Shown one piece after another: positions 10,033 through 17,920 of a stretch of 17,920 nt of DNA (position 1 is the first letter of the stretch; every line of letters starts with the position of its first letter). A program made the translations under genes and the position numbers. Under the pieces are notes generated by a model. That model saw nothing but the letters and a program-made list of their open reading frames with translations, was not told where the DNA came from and did not search any database. Origin of the DNA: Alectoria sarmentosa (lineage: Eukaryota; Ascomycota; Lecanoromycetes; Lecanorales; Parmeliaceae); assembly GCA_009733775.1 (NCBI GenBank), contig WOGZ01000521.1, positions 1 through 17,920 of the forward strand, read 5' to 3'.

Positions 10033-11400
10033 GTGTTAAAAGTAATAAAATTAATAAAAAAAAAAAATTATCAAAAAATATTATAATATTACAATATTTA
10101 AATATTAAAAAGTGTAAAAAACGTTTAAACGAATATAATAAAAAGTTAAATAAAAGAATATGAAAAGTGATATAAAATATATTAAAGATTATCAATAATG
10201 TGCAATAAGCAAAACAAATTAATAATTAAAAATAAAAAAACATTAATTACTTTTTATATCAAAAAAAATATTTTAAAAAATAATAATAAACTTTATTATA
10301 AAATTTTCGAAGTTATAAATTTTAATAATAGAAATATTATACGATATAATCGTAATAATAATAAACGAATTAACGAAATATATAAAGTTTATATTTTATT
10401 AATCAGCATTAACGATAAAATAATTAACGCATCTTTTAATAAAAAAAGTATTCGTCGATTATAACATTTTCGAAAAAATTATCTTTAATCGAAATAAGCT
10501 TTTCACATTCACTTTTTATAAGAAATTACGAAAATCGTTGAAAATAAAAAATAAAATATTTACGACGTTTTATTTATAAACGAATAATCAAATTAAAAAA
10601 ATAAATTAAATATATTTGAGAATTTTTATCGCGAATAATAAATATCGATGAATTTCATTATTACTTACGACGTAAATAACGATAAATTCAATTTATAACG
10701 ATAAATTTAAACAATTTTTATAAAACGCGTTTTACGATTATTAAATAAGTTTTTTAAATTTATTAAAAAATAGAAACTCGACAATTAAGAATTTTATAAT
10801 AAAAATAAAAATAAATTGAAAAGTAATAAAAAAGCGAATTGATAAATCAAAAAAAAAATCATATTAAAAAAAATAATAAGATTTTGTTTTTTATAAAAAA
10901 ATTTATAAGTAATAAATTGAATAAGTCGTTTATAAATGCTTTTGAAATTAAAAGCGTAAAAGAAATAACGACTTATTTAATACTTTTAAAAACGAACACG
11001 TTTTTAAAATCTCATGTATTTATATTTAAAAAAACGCTCGAAAATATATCTTTCGCGAAAATTTGAGTCTTTTTCACATAAAACGAATACGAGATCGAAA
11101 AATATTCACGATAATAAAAAATGAATTTTAATTTTTGATAAAATGAAAAAAATACTTAATTGCGAATGTAATATAAAATTTAAAAGTTAATTTAAAAAAC
11201 GCGAGAATAACGTTTAAGAATTTTAGAAAAAGCTATATAAAAAAATAATGTTATAATTAAGAATTTAATTAAACAATTCAATCGAGAAGATATTATTAAA
11301 AAATAAAATTTAATATTTTTAATAAATATCTCGAAATACGAAAACACGCGAGATATTAAGAATATTAAAAATATTTTAATATTTTAAACGTTTTAAACGT
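10033..11400 (+). other. A-rich, possibly coding relic of unknown identity (region C)
   Basis: The plus strand has a strong excess of A over T. One frame from 10033 to 10464 holds only six stops (five TAA, one TGA) in 144 codons, ending in an uninterrupted 88-codon run from ATG 10198; a second open run lies at 10839-11066. The inferred product is helical and rich in Lys, Asn, Ile and Arg, with segments such as KEYEK and KRINEIYKVYILL. I recognise no domain, and neither run resembles the Gag or Pol of A1, B or A2. The composition alone could give such frames by chance. It may be a fourth element, a divergent part of one of the three, or noise. Confidence 0.25.
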
Positions 11401-11737
11401 TTTTTTTAATTTTGTATAATATTACTCTCTCGAATTTAAATAAATTCTCTTTTTAATTGTTAATATATTTATTTTAAATATTTTAACGTAATGTTTAATT
11501 GCTAATTAATGAATTAATTATATATTTTAAATTTAAATAACTTTTTTTTGCTCGATAAATCGATATATTTTATTTTTCAAAAAACCTTTATTTTAAACAT
11601 TCATTTCACGTTTTAATAAAATATAACAACGTTATTAATAATTAAAATTCGAATAATTCGCATCGAGATAATAATTCGTCTCGTTAACATTAACGAATAT
11701 AAATAAAATATTTAAATATTCGTATAATTAACGAATA
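11401..11737. other. Gap before the A2 LTR-like repeat, nothing recognised
   Basis: The strand bias seen in region C switches here from A-rich to T-rich. There is a direct ACGTTTTAA repeat just before it (11388-11402). A CpG-bearing patch lies at 11648-11698. No homology to the flank beyond 4036 was convincing, apart from possible weak similarity in the last 60 bases. Confidence 0.35.
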
Positions 11738-12036
11738 AAAAAAGTTGTTATTAAAGATATTCAAATTTTTTACGATATTATTATCGAATAAGAAATCACG
11801 ATTTTATAATCTTTTAAAATTGATTTTTTCGCTTCGCATTATCAAATTTTCTTATAAAAAATCGACGACGATATAATAAAAATCTCTTATATAAATAACG
11901 AAATTAAAAATACGTTATTTAATTAATATATTATTTTCACGAAATTTCGATAAATAAATAAACGATTAAATAGCATTTTTATATAATCGTTTAAATATAA
12001 AATTAAATTTTTTTATTATATAAAAAATTGTTAAAT
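11738..12036 (+). repeat. LTR-like repeat of A2 (inverted copy of 3732-4035)
   Basis: This is the plus-strand copy of the LTR-like repeat. It aligns with the reverse complement of 3732-4035 over its full length; the ends are placed where the alignment dissolves at about 11738 and 12036. If it is the 5' LTR of A2, the Gag domain should follow within about 0.8 kb as in A1; instead it starts 1.5 kb downstream. So either extra sequence has entered the leader or this is a solo LTR beside an unrelated fragment. No second direct copy was found after the A2 integrase. Confidence 0.65.
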
Positions 12037-13570
12037 ATTTTGAATAAACATTTATAATGTCGAAAGTAAGCTTAAAAATTTAAGTTTATTAAATGCGTTA
12101 TTCGCTTTTAAAGTCGTTTTAAACTTTTTTCGCAATATCGATTTTCGAGTAATATTTTAATTAATATATTAAATTATTAAATAATATATTAAAATATCGA
12201 ATATATTTGATTATTAAAAAAATTTAAATTTCAAAATCTCGATTATAACGAATTTTTTTTGAAAATATATTTTTTAACATTATTTCGAATTTAACTTCGA
12301 AATTAAGCGATTTAAATAAATTTTTCGCGAAGATATTATCGATTATAATTTCGAAATGTCGCGCATAATTGTAATTAATAATATTAATAATTATGTTTTC
12401 AATAAAAGTTTAAATATAAAAGTTTTAATATAAAGATATAAAGATTTTAATATAAAATCTTTAACAAAAATTAAAGTCTTAATTACATTTTTGACAGTAT
12501 TTTAATTTCTTGCCTCGAAGTTTAAATTAAAATTCTTTAAATTTAATAACTTTAAAACGTTGTCGCAAGCATATTTGAAGCATTTTAAAAAAATTCAATA
12601 ATTGCGAGATAATTCGAGGTGTTTAAGATGTTAAAAAAGTTCGATAATAATTAAGATTACGAGATGCGTACGAGTGTTATAAGTAATATATATCGTTTTT
12701 ATACGCTTTAAATTATTATTAACTTTCGAAAACGTGTTTTTCGAATTGCTAATAAAAAATGTTTATATTCTTTTTTAATATTATTACGAAATAATCTCGA
12801 AAGAATAGATTTACTCGAGAATTTCGCTAATCGTTAAGTTAAAAAATGAAATTTCACATTAATTAAATATGATTTTTTATTATTATTTAAGTTTCTAAGA
12901 ATTATAAAATTGCAAAGCTAAAATTATAATAAATATAATATTTTTTAACATTATTTTTATCGAAATACTTTAATAACTTTTTATTTTCTTTTAAAAAACA
13001 CTTTTTTTTATCGAAATATTTTTCAATTTTTTTTTTTTTTAATTATATATAAAGTAATTAAATTTAATTATATAAAACGATTTAATTTAATAATTAACTT
13101 TTCAATATTAATAAATAATTATCACATTATCACATTATCACATTATTAATTATTTTTGAAAAGAAAATTGTTAATATCGATATTATATAAAATATCGTTA
13201 ATTTAACATAATTTAAAATATATTTAAAAAAGAAATTTATTGATATTTAAAAAATAATCAAAAAAAAATTATATCGAACGTAATAAATTTAAATAATTCG
13301 TACTTTAATATAAAAATTGCAAAATAATAATAATATGCTTGAAAATTTATTCGATACGATTATTATCGATAAAAACTTTTATATTAAAAAATTCAAGAAA
13401 TTAATTTTGAAAAAAATTAAACTTTTGAAAGTATTTAATTTTTTAATTTTTATAAATGAAATTTTGTTATATATAGAGCGATTAATTTTTTAATATAAAT
13501 CACAAATTTATTATTAATCACGATTAGTATTTTATTATTAAATTTAAATTAATTTATATTATTTTTAAAT
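12037..13570. other. Interval in A2 between LTR-like repeat and Gag, with a less-mutated island
   Basis: No Gag, Pol or host gene was recognised. The portion at about 12480-12860 keeps more CpA, TpG and CpT than elsewhere (for example TTTTTGACAGTATTTTAATT and TTGCCTCGAAG), suggesting it was mutated less or has a different origin. A perfect 11-bp inverted repeat lies at 12439-12463 (core AAAGATTTTA and complement, 3-base loop). A 72-codon plus-strand frame near 12628-12840, starting at an ATG and broken by two TAA, has no recognisable family. A poly-T run occurs at about 13028-13040. Confidence 0.4.
13121..13144 (+). repeat. Three tandem copies of an 8-bp unit
   Basis: The unit ATCACATT is repeated three times exactly. 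It keeps its CpA dinucleotides, unlike most of the window, so it may have arisen or expanded after the main mutation phase. Too short to infer a role. Confidence 0.8.
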
Positions 13571-13960
13571 TAAAAGAAAAAGTTTCGAAATAAACGATTA
13601 AACGTCGATTAAAAGATTATTCGAATTTATACGAATTTTATAAAGAGATAATAAACGATTTAATTAACATTTACGAGAATTTAAATTAATAAAATAATGC
13701 GAAACGATAATATAACTCACTTTAACAAAATATTATATTCTTTATAAAGTTTTACGTCGACTTTATTCGATTTAATTAAATTATTAATAAAAGTAAAAAT
13801 AATGTAATATAATATTTACGTTTAAAGATTTATAAAAACTTAAAGAAAAATTGAAACGCATATAAAGATTTCAACGAATTAACATTTATTAAAAAGTATT
13901 TACGAAAATTAAATAACATTTAACGTGTTAAATACAAAAAAAAGTTTAAAATATTTATAT
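13571..13960 (+). pseudogene. A2 gag relic (retrotransposon Gag domain)
   Basis: One plus-strand frame reads LKEKVSK, then LYEFYKEIINDLINIYENL, NNAKR-stop-YNSL-stop-QN, FFIKFYVDFIRFN, YLRLKIYKNLKK, NAYKDFNELTFIKKYL and RKLNNI-stop-RVKY. This follows the Gypsy Gag domain from its N-terminal helix to its end ('L..IY.DPN...NAKREY.SLRQ....F.EFY..F.RL', then 'DLR.K', 'KYLR.LDN..R'). Stops are TAA where Gln or Arg codons are expected. It aligns block by block with A1 Gag, although the residues differ enough to suggest two subfamilies. No zinc knuckle was found after it; sequence past about 13960 is low-complexity. Start not determined; the domain begins about 13571. Confidence 0.75.
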
Positions 13961-14204
13961 TTAAAATAATATTTTTAGTAAAGAAATTAATTATATTAAT
14001 TATAACGAAAATTCGTATTATAATAACATTTATAATTTTTTTTACATTAATTTCATTTATTAAAATTAAGATTAAAATTAATGTTAAAAATTTATATATT
14101 AATATTTACATTTATATAAATATTTATATATATACATATTTATTTCTCATTTAATTATTTGAATTAATATATTATATAATTTAATTTTATATTAATTTTA
14201 ACAA
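13961..14204 (+). other. Junction in A2 where protease, RT and RNase H are missing
   Basis: About 240 bp of A+T sequence, with runs such as TATATATATACATA near 14127-14140, joins Gag to the pre-integrase linker. In the related A1 more than 2 kb of pol lies at this place. Homology to A1 starts abruptly near 14190-14205. No RT motif (NRYP, YxDD) was found on the plus strand between 13960 and 14205. An internal deletion is the simplest reading. Confidence 0.55.
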
Positions 14205-15170
14205 TTTATCGATTTTAAAAATAAACGTTTAAGATAATAATATTAAATTATTTTTATATCAAATAAATTTAATTTCGATAACATCGAATTCGACGTTAAT
14301 GTTATCGATAATTTTTTATTATTATTAAATATTTAAAATAAATAAAATGAATAATAAATATAATAAAATACGCGAAATAATTATTAATAATAAAAAGAAA
14401 TTAAAAAGTATTATATTAAATAAATGCGTTATTAATAACGAATTTCTTTATTATAAAAATCGTATATAAAATTTAAATTTATATACACGATTATTATTTA
14501 AGAAATATATAATTAATTTACGTATAATTATATTAAAATTATATAAATATATAAATTATTTAAATGAAAATAATATTAAAATTATATAAAAATTATAATC
14601 GTTATATACGTTAATAATTATTATATTTACAAAAAAATTAAAGTTTTAAAATATCGTAAATATAATTTATTATAATTATTCTCAATTTTATAAAAACGTT
14701 TATAAAACTTTTTTGTAAATTTCATCGTCGATTTTTTATTATTAAAGAATTTTAACGTTATATAAATCGTAATTAATCGTTTAATTAAATAACGTTATTA
14801 CGTATTATATATAACGAATAATAATAACACATTTATTATAAAGATTTTTTATATATATAAATTATTTATATTAATAATGATCGATCGAAATTTATAATTT
14901 AAATAATTATTTCTATAAATTGAAATCATTTAAAATTATAAAAATTTATAACGTTTTTATCTTAATTTCTTAAATCTCGTTATTATTAATTCGTTATTTA
15001 ATTAAAAAAAATCGTTTTTTATAATTATTATCGTTTGAAAAAAAAAAAAAAAACAATTAAAAATATATTTAATTTCAAAAAGATTTAAAGTTATTTTAAA
15101 TATAAAATGAAATAAAAAAACGTTAATAAAGATTGTAATTAATATAACGTTAATCGAGACGATTTCGATA
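14205..15170 (+). pseudogene. A2 integrase relic with pre-integrase linker
   Basis: The linker starts FIDFKNKRL (14205) and includes FDVNVIDN; it matches the end of the A1 pol relic. The zinc-binding part reads INLRIIILKLYKYINYLNEN and VNNYYIY, matching 'R..IL...HD....GH.G..KT' and 'Y...C..C'. After a frame change comes a single-frame DDE core: VNFIVDFLLLKNFNVI (first catalytic Asp now Asn at 14718-14720), IVINRLIK (14769-14792), RYYVL, then IMIDRN, where the second Asp is kept (14883-14885), 55 residues downstream. The C-terminal part after about 15000 is only loosely readable. Integrase inserts the cDNA; this copy is inactive. No RT accompanies it. Confidence 0.82.
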
Positions 15171-15511
15171 ATGCAAAAAAACATAATTAAGAACTTTTAT
15201 TAACGATATTTAAATAAATTTTTATAAAAATAATTACGCATTATTTTTGTTAAAAGTAAATAATAAATTACTTAATTAAAATGTTATATAAAATATAAAA
15301 TATATTAAATTTATATTCGACGATAGTCGAATAAAGAAAGTAAAACGAACTTAATTATTTCAATATTTTTATTCGAATAAAATTATATAGCAAAATCACG
15401 AATTTCAACATTTACGACGCTGAAAACTAAATAATAAAGATGAAAAATCATATCTTTTTTATAATCGCATGCATTAACATTTTTTATATTTTATTTTATT
15501 TTCTCTTTTAA
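15171..15511. other. Gap after A2 integrase; expected end of A2, nothing recognised
   Basis: The C-terminus of pol and a 3' LTR would be expected, but no copy of the 11738-12036 repeat appears here or farther right. A few unmutated-looking bases occur (GCATGCATT near 15468-15476). No coding or RNA gene signal. Confidence 0.35.
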
Positions 15512-15905
15512 ACGTCGAGCGTCGAATAAATAAAGTAATTATCGAATAATAATAATAATAAAATTATCGAGCGCACAGTAAAGATGTGCGAAAAATATAA
15601 ATTTAAATTTTCACAAAAATCAAAATCGGATAACGATAATAAAATGAGTGTCGAATAATTAAAATAAGTATTAAATAACGATAATAAAATTGTCGAGCGT
15701 ATAATAAACATCGAATAATAATAATAAAATCCCCGAGCGTATAATAAAAATATTTTAACAAAATACGAATTTCGATTTTTATAAAAATTAAAATTAAGTA
15801 ATGATAATAAAATGAACGTTAAATAAATAAAATAAATATCGAATAACGATAATAAAATGTGTATCGAATAAATAAAATAAATATTGAATAACGATAATAA
15901 AATTT
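15512..15905 (+). repeat. Minisatellite with nested unit lengths
   Basis: Units end in a shared TAATAATAAAAT or AACGATAATAAAAT tail and start with a GTCGA, CGAGCG or TCGAATAA motif. Short units are about 40-45 bp (for example 15816-15860 and 15861-15902). Longer ones of about 80-86 bp begin at 15564 and 15731. The mixture of short and long units suggests a higher-order arrangement. Short minus-strand open frames across it (15711-15508) are repeat artefacts, not genes. Minisatellites of this type occur in fungal heterochromatin and subtelomeres; location is inference. Confidence 0.75.
15572..15590. repeat. CpG-bearing hairpin in an unmutated minisatellite unit
   Basis: CGCACA and TGTGCG form a perfect 6-bp stem with a 7-base loop (GTAAAGA). 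It is one of the few places with intact CpA/TpG pairs. The equivalent site in the sister unit (about 15738-15751) has lost the stem through transitions. Confidence 0.6.
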
Positions 15906-15918
15906 ACAACGATAATTA

Positions 15919-15947
15919 TTTTCTTTTTTCTCTTTTTCTTTTTTTTT
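15919..15947 (+). repeat. Polypyrimidine tract
   Basis: A 29-base run of only T and C directly after the minisatellite. On the other strand this is a purine tract. Simple sequence; no further role can be supported. Confidence 0.6.
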
Positions 15948-16217
15948 AATGAATAATAATAATGAAGTTAATCGCGAATAATAAAAATGAAAATATCAAA
16001 ATTTGAAAACGATTATATTCTTTTAAACATATTCGTCACGATGTTTTATATAAAAAATTTCACTTTTTGCAAAAAAACGATTTTTTGAAAATTTTATTTT
16101 TAAATTATTAAATGTATATTAAAAATCGATTAATATATAATTAATAAATATATAAAAACGATTATATCGAAAAAAAAAATGTAAAAGATTTATAAATTAT
16201 TTTTTATCGATATAAAA

Positions 16218-16389
16218 ATTTAAATATCGAGAAATTAATATCGAAAATATCGATTTTGAAATATAAATATCGAAAAATAAGTATCGAAAATATCGATTTT
16301 GAAATATAAATATTAAAAAATAAATATCGAGAATATCGATTTTAAGATATAAACATCGAGAAATAAATATCGAAAATATTAATTTTAAG
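16218..16389 (+). repeat. 43-bp tandem repeat, four units, degenerate beyond
   Basis: Units start at 16218, 16261, 16304 and 16347, each 43 bp, with the pattern ATATAAATATCGA, AAATAA, then TATCGAAAATATCGATTTT. Differences between units are mostly C/T and G/A, for example TCGAT against TTAAT and TTTTGAA against TTTTAAG. Beyond 16389 the array breaks up: a partial unit with GAGGAGAGAGCATCGAG and a poly-T run near 16430-16441 follow, and related ATCGA and GCGTT fragments recur to about 16680. Confidence 0.85.
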
Positions 16390-16689
16390 ATATAAATATC
16401 GAGGAGAGAGCATCGAGAAATAATTATCGATTTTTTTTTTTATAAATTCAAGTATCGTGATGTGAGCATTAAGAAATAAAAATCAAAAATAATAATTTTA
16501 AAAATATAAACATTAAAAATTAAAAGCGTTATAAACGTTAAAGATATCGAAGATATAAATATTAAAAGCGTTAATTTTTAAAATGCGAGCGTCGAGAGTT
16601 TAAGCGATATAAAAGTTATATACGTCGATATTATTAATATCGAAAACGACGATATCGTAAACGTATTAATAAAATAATATAAAATAATA

Positions 16690-17920
16690 ATAATAAAATA
16701 GCGAAAAGTTAATATAAAAATAAATATCGAAAATATAAATATATTATAAAAAATTTAGGTTAATTTTTATAAAATGAAAATATATAATAATTAATATATT
16801 AATTTTTATCGTTCGTATTTAAATGAATTAATAAACGTGATTATTGAATTAAATGTTTAAAATTTTTAATAATAATAAATGTCAAATTTATTTATTTTAT
16901 AATTATATAATCATCTTCGTAAATTCAATTATCACGATAAAATTTTATTCTTAATTGTAATTTGAATAATAATTATAAATTTTTATTTTAATCGTAAATC
17001 GAATAATGTTATAAACATTCGTCTTAAATTTTAAAAATCATAAATATAAAAATATAAAGAAAAAGTTTAAATACGAGAAATCTTTTAAATAACGTTTTAA
17101 AGTATTTATTATAATTTTAAAATAATAATCATTTTTTAAGTTTTTTAAACGTAATTTAATATAAAACATTAAACGAATTTTTAATTAAAATAATATTAAT
17201 TTAAATCGAATAAAAACTAATTATAAATTTCTTCGCTTTGATTGAATTAATTTAAAAAAACCTTTTCGAAAAAATAATTTAAACTCGATAATAATCGAAT
17301 TTTGAAAATAATAATCGTTTATAATCTTTAATATTTAAATTATCGATTATTTTACGTTATTTTAACTTTTTTGAATTTTGTTAAATTATATTCGTAAAAA
17401 ATAAATCTTAAATTTATAAATTAAATCGCTTAAATTCTTAAATCGTTTATTTAATAAACATTATTAATAATTATATTTTTCGAATAAAAATCTTTAAATA
17501 AAAAAATTTGAAAAAATAATAATCGAAAAAGATTATATTAAAACTTGAAATTTATTTTAATAAATTTTTGAAATGCGATAAACGTGATAATTAATTTTAT
17601 TGATTTTTTTTTTTTTTTATAATCGAATAATGCTTTAACTTTTCGAAATTATTTTAAAAAAAAATTTAAAAAAATTTATTATTGAATTATTTAACATTAT
17701 CGTTATCGTTTAAAAAAAATTAAAATTAAAAAATTAATTAATAAAGTCACGACGTGAATAACTTAATCTTTTATAAATAATAAATCGAAATTTGTTTTTA
17801 AATTTATTCGAAATCGAGCGTTTAATGAAAAACGTTAAATTTGATTTTAAATAATGATTTTATAAAATCATCGACGATTTATTTTTTAATAAAAACGTAT
17901 TTTAAAACGATATTATTATT
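16690..17920. other. Right-hand 1.2 kb, no gene or repeat recognised
   Basis: A+T-rich with scattered CpG, like the transposon relics to the left. I read both strands for Gag, RT, RNase H and integrase blocks and found none. The most continuous minus-strand frame has roughly 25 TAA in about 350 codons, which is what chance predicts at this composition. Probably more decayed repeat sequence. Confidence 0.4.

Larger units (their letters stand above)
11738..15170 (+). mobile_element. Ty3/Gypsy element A2, internally deleted relative of A1
   Basis: Plus-strand order is LTR-like repeat (11738-12036), an unexplained 1.5 kb, Gag domain (13571-13960), about 240 bp of low-complexity A+T, then the pre-integrase linker and integrase (14205-15170). 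Two blocks are shared with A1: the LTR-like repeat, and 14205-14498 against 294-1, the latter 294 bp with no gap. In A1, Gag and the linker are separated by more than 2 kb containing protease, RT and RNase H; here only about 240 bp separate them. A2 therefore lacks its RT. The outer limits, and the assumption that all parts belong to one insertion, are inference. Confidence 0.65.
1..17920. other. AT-rich, RIP-type mutated heterochromatic block
   Basis: Base composition is extreme throughout: sampled 60-base lines run from about 10 to 20 percent G+C by hand count. What G and C remain is mostly in CpG; line 5041-5100 has ten G+C bases, all in CpG. The recognisable coding relics carry dense C-to-T and G-to-A changes, TAA stops in place of Gln and Trp codons, Cys-to-Tyr at zinc-binding positions and Asp-to-Asn at catalytic positions, with few insertions or deletions. 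This matches repeat-induced point mutation, known from filamentous ascomycetes, acting on both strands. Sparing of CpG is seen directly; assignment to RIP and to a fungus is inference. A mitochondrial or Plasmodium-like origin fits poorly, because neither would be CpG-enriched or carry Gypsy elements of this kind. Confidence 0.85.

Noticed and set aside
10004..10195. 63-codon minus-strand open frame rich in Phe, Leu and Ile
   Set aside because: It is the mirror of the A-rich region C; the run of hydrophobic residues comes from poly-T-like sequence and is not evidence of a membrane protein.
15002..15184. 60-codon minus-strand open frame
   Set aside because: It lies opposite the C-terminal part of the A2 integrase and resembles only T-rich low-complexity sequence.
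15508..15711. 67-codon minus-strand open frame with repeated segments
   Set aside because: Its repeated peptide simply reflects the minisatellite units; no start signal or family match.
15512..16680. CRISPR array
   Set aside because: Units are directly tandem with no unique spacers of constant length, and no cas-like gene is nearby.
16755..16762. TTTAGGTT, resembling a fungal telomere repeat
   Set aside because: It is a single occurrence with no tandem repetition.
16840..17860. Possible long minus-strand coding relic at the right end
   Set aside because: The stop density (about 25 in 350 codons) equals the chance level at this composition and no RT, RNase H or integrase block was recognised.
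1..17920. Mitochondrial or plastid genome, or an apicomplexan chromosome
   Set aside because: No rRNA, tRNA or respiratory genes are present. CpG is enriched, not depleted, and Gypsy pol relics are readable, which fits mutated fungal nuclear repeats.

Overview
This window is a block of extremely A+T-rich DNA with no intact protein-coding gene, tRNA, rRNA, CRISPR array or recognisable bacterial feature. Nearly all remaining G and C sits in CpG dinucleotides. For example, positions 5041-5100 hold five C and five G, all in CpG. CpA, TpG, CpT and CpC are strongly depleted. Where protein-coding relics can be read, their stop codons are almost all TAA at places where the family has Gln or Trp. Cys has become Tyr and Asp has become Asn. 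This is the footprint of C-to-T mutation on both strands outside CpG, as made by repeat-induced point mutation (RIP) in filamentous ascomycete fungi. The most likely source is a heterochromatic AT-rich compartment (possibly centromeric or subtelomeric) of a Pezizomycotina fungus. The species cannot be named from this sequence.

At least three dead Ty3/Gypsy LTR retrotransposons can be read through the mutations. A1 (minus strand, about 1-4035, cut by the window edge) has an LTR-like repeat, Gag with a CCHC zinc knuckle, reverse transcriptase, RNase H and the linker before integrase. B (minus strand, about 4525-8829) is the best preserved and keeps gag, zinc knuckle, RT, RNase H, and integrase zinc-binding and core domains in order. 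A2 (plus strand, about 11738-15170) is a relative of A1: an LTR-like repeat, a Gag domain, then the linker and integrase, with the RT/RNase H part missing. A1 and A2 are head to head, with B and an unidentified A-rich stretch (10033-11400) between them. Two matching blocks prove the relationship: 3732-4035 with 11738-12036, and 1-294 with 14205-14498, each in inverted orientation.

The right end holds two tandem-repeat arrays. A minisatellite at about 15512-15905 is built from roughly 45-bp and 80-86-bp units. One of its units has escaped mutation while a sister unit shows the RIP changes. A 43-bp array begins at 16218, degrades after 16389 and fades out by about 16680. The final 1.2 kb shows nothing recognisable.

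The parts do not work together as living genes; no product here could be functional. The interest lies in the mutational record: a frame kept over more than 1 kb despite dense transitions, the near-total retreat of G+C into CpG, the inverted arrangement, and a few less-mutated islands. All identifications come from reading translations by eye, without any database search.
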